In this document: in pieces, positions 61,988 through 64,000 of the stretch
Layout: each line of letters begins with the position of its first letter
Position numbering within the stretch: the first letter of the stretch is position 1
Origin: Chryseobacterium sp. T16E-39
GTDB taxonomy: Bacteria > Bacteroidota > Bacteroidia > Flavobacteriales > Weeksellaceae
DNA length: 64,000 nucleotides
Assembly (NCBI RefSeq): GCF_002216065.1
Contig: NZ_CP022282.1
Coordinates: forward strand, 1,116,001 to 1,180,000
Reading direction: 5' to 3'
Translations under genes and position numbers: made by a program
Notes under the pieces: model-generated
Told to the model about the DNA's origin: nothing
Databases searched by the model: none
Seen by the model: only the letters and a program-made list of their open reading frames with translations

Positions 61988-62821
61988 ATGAAAGATATTA
62001 GAATCGCATTGCTGGACATGAATAACAACCATGTGAATCAAGGATTTAGAAATATTAAAGAAATCTCTGAAACCTTTAAGCAAAATTCTGAGGAAAATGT
62101 TAGTATAACGGTATTCGACGTAAGATACAAGGATGAAATCCCAAATATTGAAGAATTTGATATTTTCATTTCGTCCGGAGGTCCGGGAAACCCACACCGG
62201 GAAGGATTTGAATGGGAAACAAGATATGCAGACTTTTTGGATTCTGTATATGCTCATAACAAACATAAAGAAGACAAAAAATATGTATTTCTGATTTGTC
62301 ACTCTTTTCAATTGGCTAGTATTCACTGGAATCTGGGAAATATCTGTCCAAGAAAATCCTATTCTTTCGGAGTGATGCCTATTCATAAAACGGAAGATGG
62401 TGAAAATGAATTTTTATTCAAAAATCTTTTAAATCCTTTTTACGGAGTAGATTCAAGAGCTTACCAGTTTATTGAACCTGATCATGACCGTTTTGAAGAA
62501 TTGGGAATGAAAATCGTAGCTATCGAAAAATTCCGTCCACATATTAATCTTGAAAGAGCCATAATGGCGATCCGTTTTTCAGAAGAGATATTTGGAACCC
62601 AGTTTCATCCTGAGGCAGATCCTGCAAGTATGATTGAAAATTTAAAGGATGAGAAAAACAAGGCGGCTATGATTGAAAACTTTGGAATGGAGAAATACCT
62701 TGAAACATTAGACAGAATTGATGATGAGGATAAAATTGTTTTGACAAGGGCACAAATTCTGCCAACATTTTTGCAACATGCAAAAAAGAACATATTAAAA
62801 AGAGTGGACGCTCTAGCTTAA
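61988..62821 (+). CDS. Free-standing class I glutamine amidotransferase
   Basis: 277 residues. The Cys-His-Glu triad is complete: Cys104 in FLICHSFQ, His207 and Glu209 in GTQFHPEADP. The oxyanion-hole glycines are in FISSGGPGNPHRE near 60-72. No synthetase domain is fused. It may supply ammonia from glutamine to one of the neighbouring ligases, forming a terminal amide, or may cleave a gamma-glutamyl bond as some relatives do. ATGs at 61981 and 61984 are out of frame, so translation starts at 61988. A terminator follows 30 nt after the stop. Confidence 0.88.
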   Translation: MKDIRIALLDMNNNHVNQGFRNIKEISETFKQNSEENVSITVFDVRYKDEIPNIEEFDIFISSGGPGNPHREGFEWETRYADFLDSVYAHNKHKEDKKYVFLICHSFQLASIHWNLGNICPRKSYSFGVMPIHKTEDGENEFLFKNLLNPFYGVDSRAYQFIEPDHDRFEELGMKIVAIEKFRPHINLERAIMAIRFSEEIFGTQFHPEADPASMIENLKDEKNKAAMIENFGMEKYLETLDRIDDEDKIVLTRAQILPTFLQHAKKNILKRVDALA

Positions 62822-62851
62822 AATGGAATAAACCAATAAACGAAACCATAT

Positions 62852-62875
62852 AAATCGAGCAAAACTGCTCGATTT
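62852..62875 (+). terminator. Terminator after the amidotransferase gene
   Basis: AAATCGAGCA/TGCTCGATTT 10-bp perfect stem with AAAC loop and T-run. The next gene starts 22 nt later on the same strand, so it is probably transcribed separately or by read-through. Confidence 0.85.
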
Positions 62876-62897
62876 TTTAAAATCACAAAGAAAAAAT

Positions 62898-64000
62898 ATG
62901 ATTCCACGATACAGAAAGCAATTTAATCAGGATTTTTCACAGGAAAAGTATAGCCAGCTTAAAGATATTCTAACCCAAAAAAGCGGTATTGAACCTGCAT
63001 TCAGAATTTCTGAGAGCCCTTTTTTTCTTACAAAAGAATTTGAACACAAACTCATAGATGCGAGTGAAAGTATCATCGACCAAATAAAAGCATTACCTGC
63101 AGAAACCCTTCAAAAGGCTATTCCTGAAAACTGTAATGTTCCAAACGACACGGATCAACCACACTTTTTTACGATTGATTTTGGAGTCTGTAAAAATGCA
63201 AATGGAGAAATCGAACCTCAACTTATAGAATTACAGGCATTCCCCTCTTTATATACTTTCCAGAAAACTTTTGAAAATACATTCTGTGAGGTTTACCCTT
63301 TTCTCTCCGATATTAAGAATCCGATGTCGGCTGATCAGTTTAGAGAATATTTACGAGAACTAATCGTCGGTGATGAAAACCCGGAAAATGTAATTTTATT
63401 AGAAATTTTTCCTGAACAACAGAAAACTGCTATTGATTTTGCACTAACAGAGAAGTTGTTGGGGATTAAAACAGTTTGCCTTACTAAGGTAAAGAAAGAA
63501 GGCAAAAAATTATATTATGAAAATAACGGCCAATTAATTGAGATAAAAAGGATTTACAATCGCGTTATTTTTGATGAATTAGACCGGATTCCAGATCTTA
63601 AAACGGAATTCAATTTCCGCGAGGAAATAGAGGTCAAATGGATCACTCATCCTAATTGGTTCTTTAAAATTTCCAAATATCTTTTGCCTTTATTAAAGCA
63701 TCAGTTTGTTCCTAAAAGTTATTTTCTCCATGAATTTCCTGAAAATGAGCAGCTGAAAGATTATGTCTTAAAACCCTTATTTTCATTTGCCGGAAGCGGA
63801 GTGAACCTGAACCCTACACAAGATATAACCGATGCTATTCAGGATAAAGAAAATTATATTCTCCAAAGAAAAGTACAATATGAACCAATTTTTGAAGATA
63901 TCAATGGTGACTTTTCAAAAGCTGAGATCCGATTGCTGTATATTTGGAGAGAAAATGACGAACGCCCTATTCTCCTGGAAAACCTTGGAAGAATGACCAA
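62898..64000 (+). CDS. Third ATP-grasp-like protein, 3' end outside window
   Basis: 367 codons are open from MIPRYRKQFNQDFSQEKY to the window edge. The N-terminal 250 residues are not recognised. Near residue 291 the text YVLKPLFSFAGSGVNL has the Lys and Gly/Ser loop of an ATP-grasp core, followed by YILQRKVQYEPIFEDINGD and a strand ending LLENLGRM, where the Glu-x-Asn-x-x-Arg-like Mg site would fall. I infer a divergent ATP-grasp ligase of the glutathionylspermidine- or polyamine-type architecture, but a family name is uncertain because the C-terminus is missing. It is separated from the amidotransferase gene by a terminator. Confidence 0.72.
   Translation, partial: MIPRYRKQFNQDFSQEKYSQLKDILTQKSGIEPAFRISESPFFLTKEFEHKLIDASESIIDQIKALPAETLQKAIPENCNVPNDTDQPHFFTIDFGVCKNANGEIEPQLIELQAFPSLYTFQKTFENTFCEVYPFLSDIKNPMSADQFREYLRELIVGDENPENVILLEIFPEQQKTAIDFALTEKLLGIKTVCLTKVKKEGKKLYYENNGQLIEIKRIYNRVIFDELDRIPDLKTEFNFREEIEVKWITHPNWFFKISKYLLPLLKHQFVPKSYFLHEFPENEQLKDYVLKPLFSFAGSGVNLNPTQDITDAIQDKENYILQRKVQYEPIFEDINGDFSKAEIRLLYIWRENDERPILLENLGRMT

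Noticed and set aside
1..64000. tRNA, rRNA, insertion sequences or prophage
   Set aside because: No cloverleaf, transposase, integrase or phage structural gene was seen by eye. A tRNA scan could still find a missed gene.

Overview
The window looks like chromosome from a flavobacterium, most probably Chryseobacterium or a close relative (Bacteroidota, Weeksellaceae). The DNA is AT-rich. Many genes are preceded by the Bacteroidota -7 promoter box TANNTTTG instead of a Shine-Dalgarno-rich leader. Three secreted proteins end in type IX secretion (T9SS) sorting domains, and the F-type ATP synthase operon lacks the beta and epsilon genes, as is usual in this phylum. I saw no tRNA, rRNA, CRISPR array, insertion sequence or prophage.

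Layout. 1-8.2 kb (mostly minus): a partial secreted protein, a small membrane protein, nucleoside permease (nupG), a bifunctional-nuclease-family protein, the electron transfer flavoprotein (etfBA), a short-chain dehydrogenase and two T9SS cargo proteins. 8.5-18 kb (minus): an M20 dipeptidase, a small lipoprotein, a udk-divIC-mutA-dinB-methyltransferase run, a secreted metallopeptidase, clpS and a CBS/CNNM protein. 18.1-23.6 kb (minus): atp operon, small membrane protein-B-E-F-H-A-G. 23.7-28.3 kb: ffh (plus), then three outer-membrane beta-barrels and phoH (minus). 28.7-34.4 kb (mostly plus): SAM hydrolase, a branched-chain-type E2 acyltransferase, a ClC transporter, and rpsF-rpsR-rplI. 34.6-39.7 kb: an AraC regulator divergent from a TolC/EmrA/EmrB-like exporter. 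39.7-44.7 kb: aldehyde dehydrogenase, thioredoxin-like protein, lipid A-type acyltransferase, glycosyltransferase, exonuclease and apaG. 44.8-50.1 kb (minus): the 2-oxoglutarate dehydrogenase pair sucA-sucB and a START-like membrane-anchored protein. 50.1-54.8 kb (minus): glycogen operon glgB-glgA-glgC.

The most unusual part is 55-64 kb, all on the plus strand. A glycogen-binding-domain esterase and an M17 aminopeptidase lead into a set containing an ATP-grasp ligase, a small esterase, a second ATP-grasp ligase, a GCS2/YbdK carboxylate-amine ligase, a free-standing class I glutamine amidotransferase and, cut by the window end, a third ATP-grasp-like protein. Three or four amide-bond-forming enzymes next to hydrolases, without NRPS modules, suggest an uncharacterised pathway that makes a small peptide-like or amidated metabolite. 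This is inference from domains and gene order.

Smaller-scale signals include several promoters whose predicted start of transcription falls 0-5 nt before the start codon (very short-leader or leaderless mRNAs), a family of pseudo-palindromic low-complexity spacers between operons, hairpins inside the atp and rps operons, and an identical terminator palindrome after two neighbouring T9SS genes.
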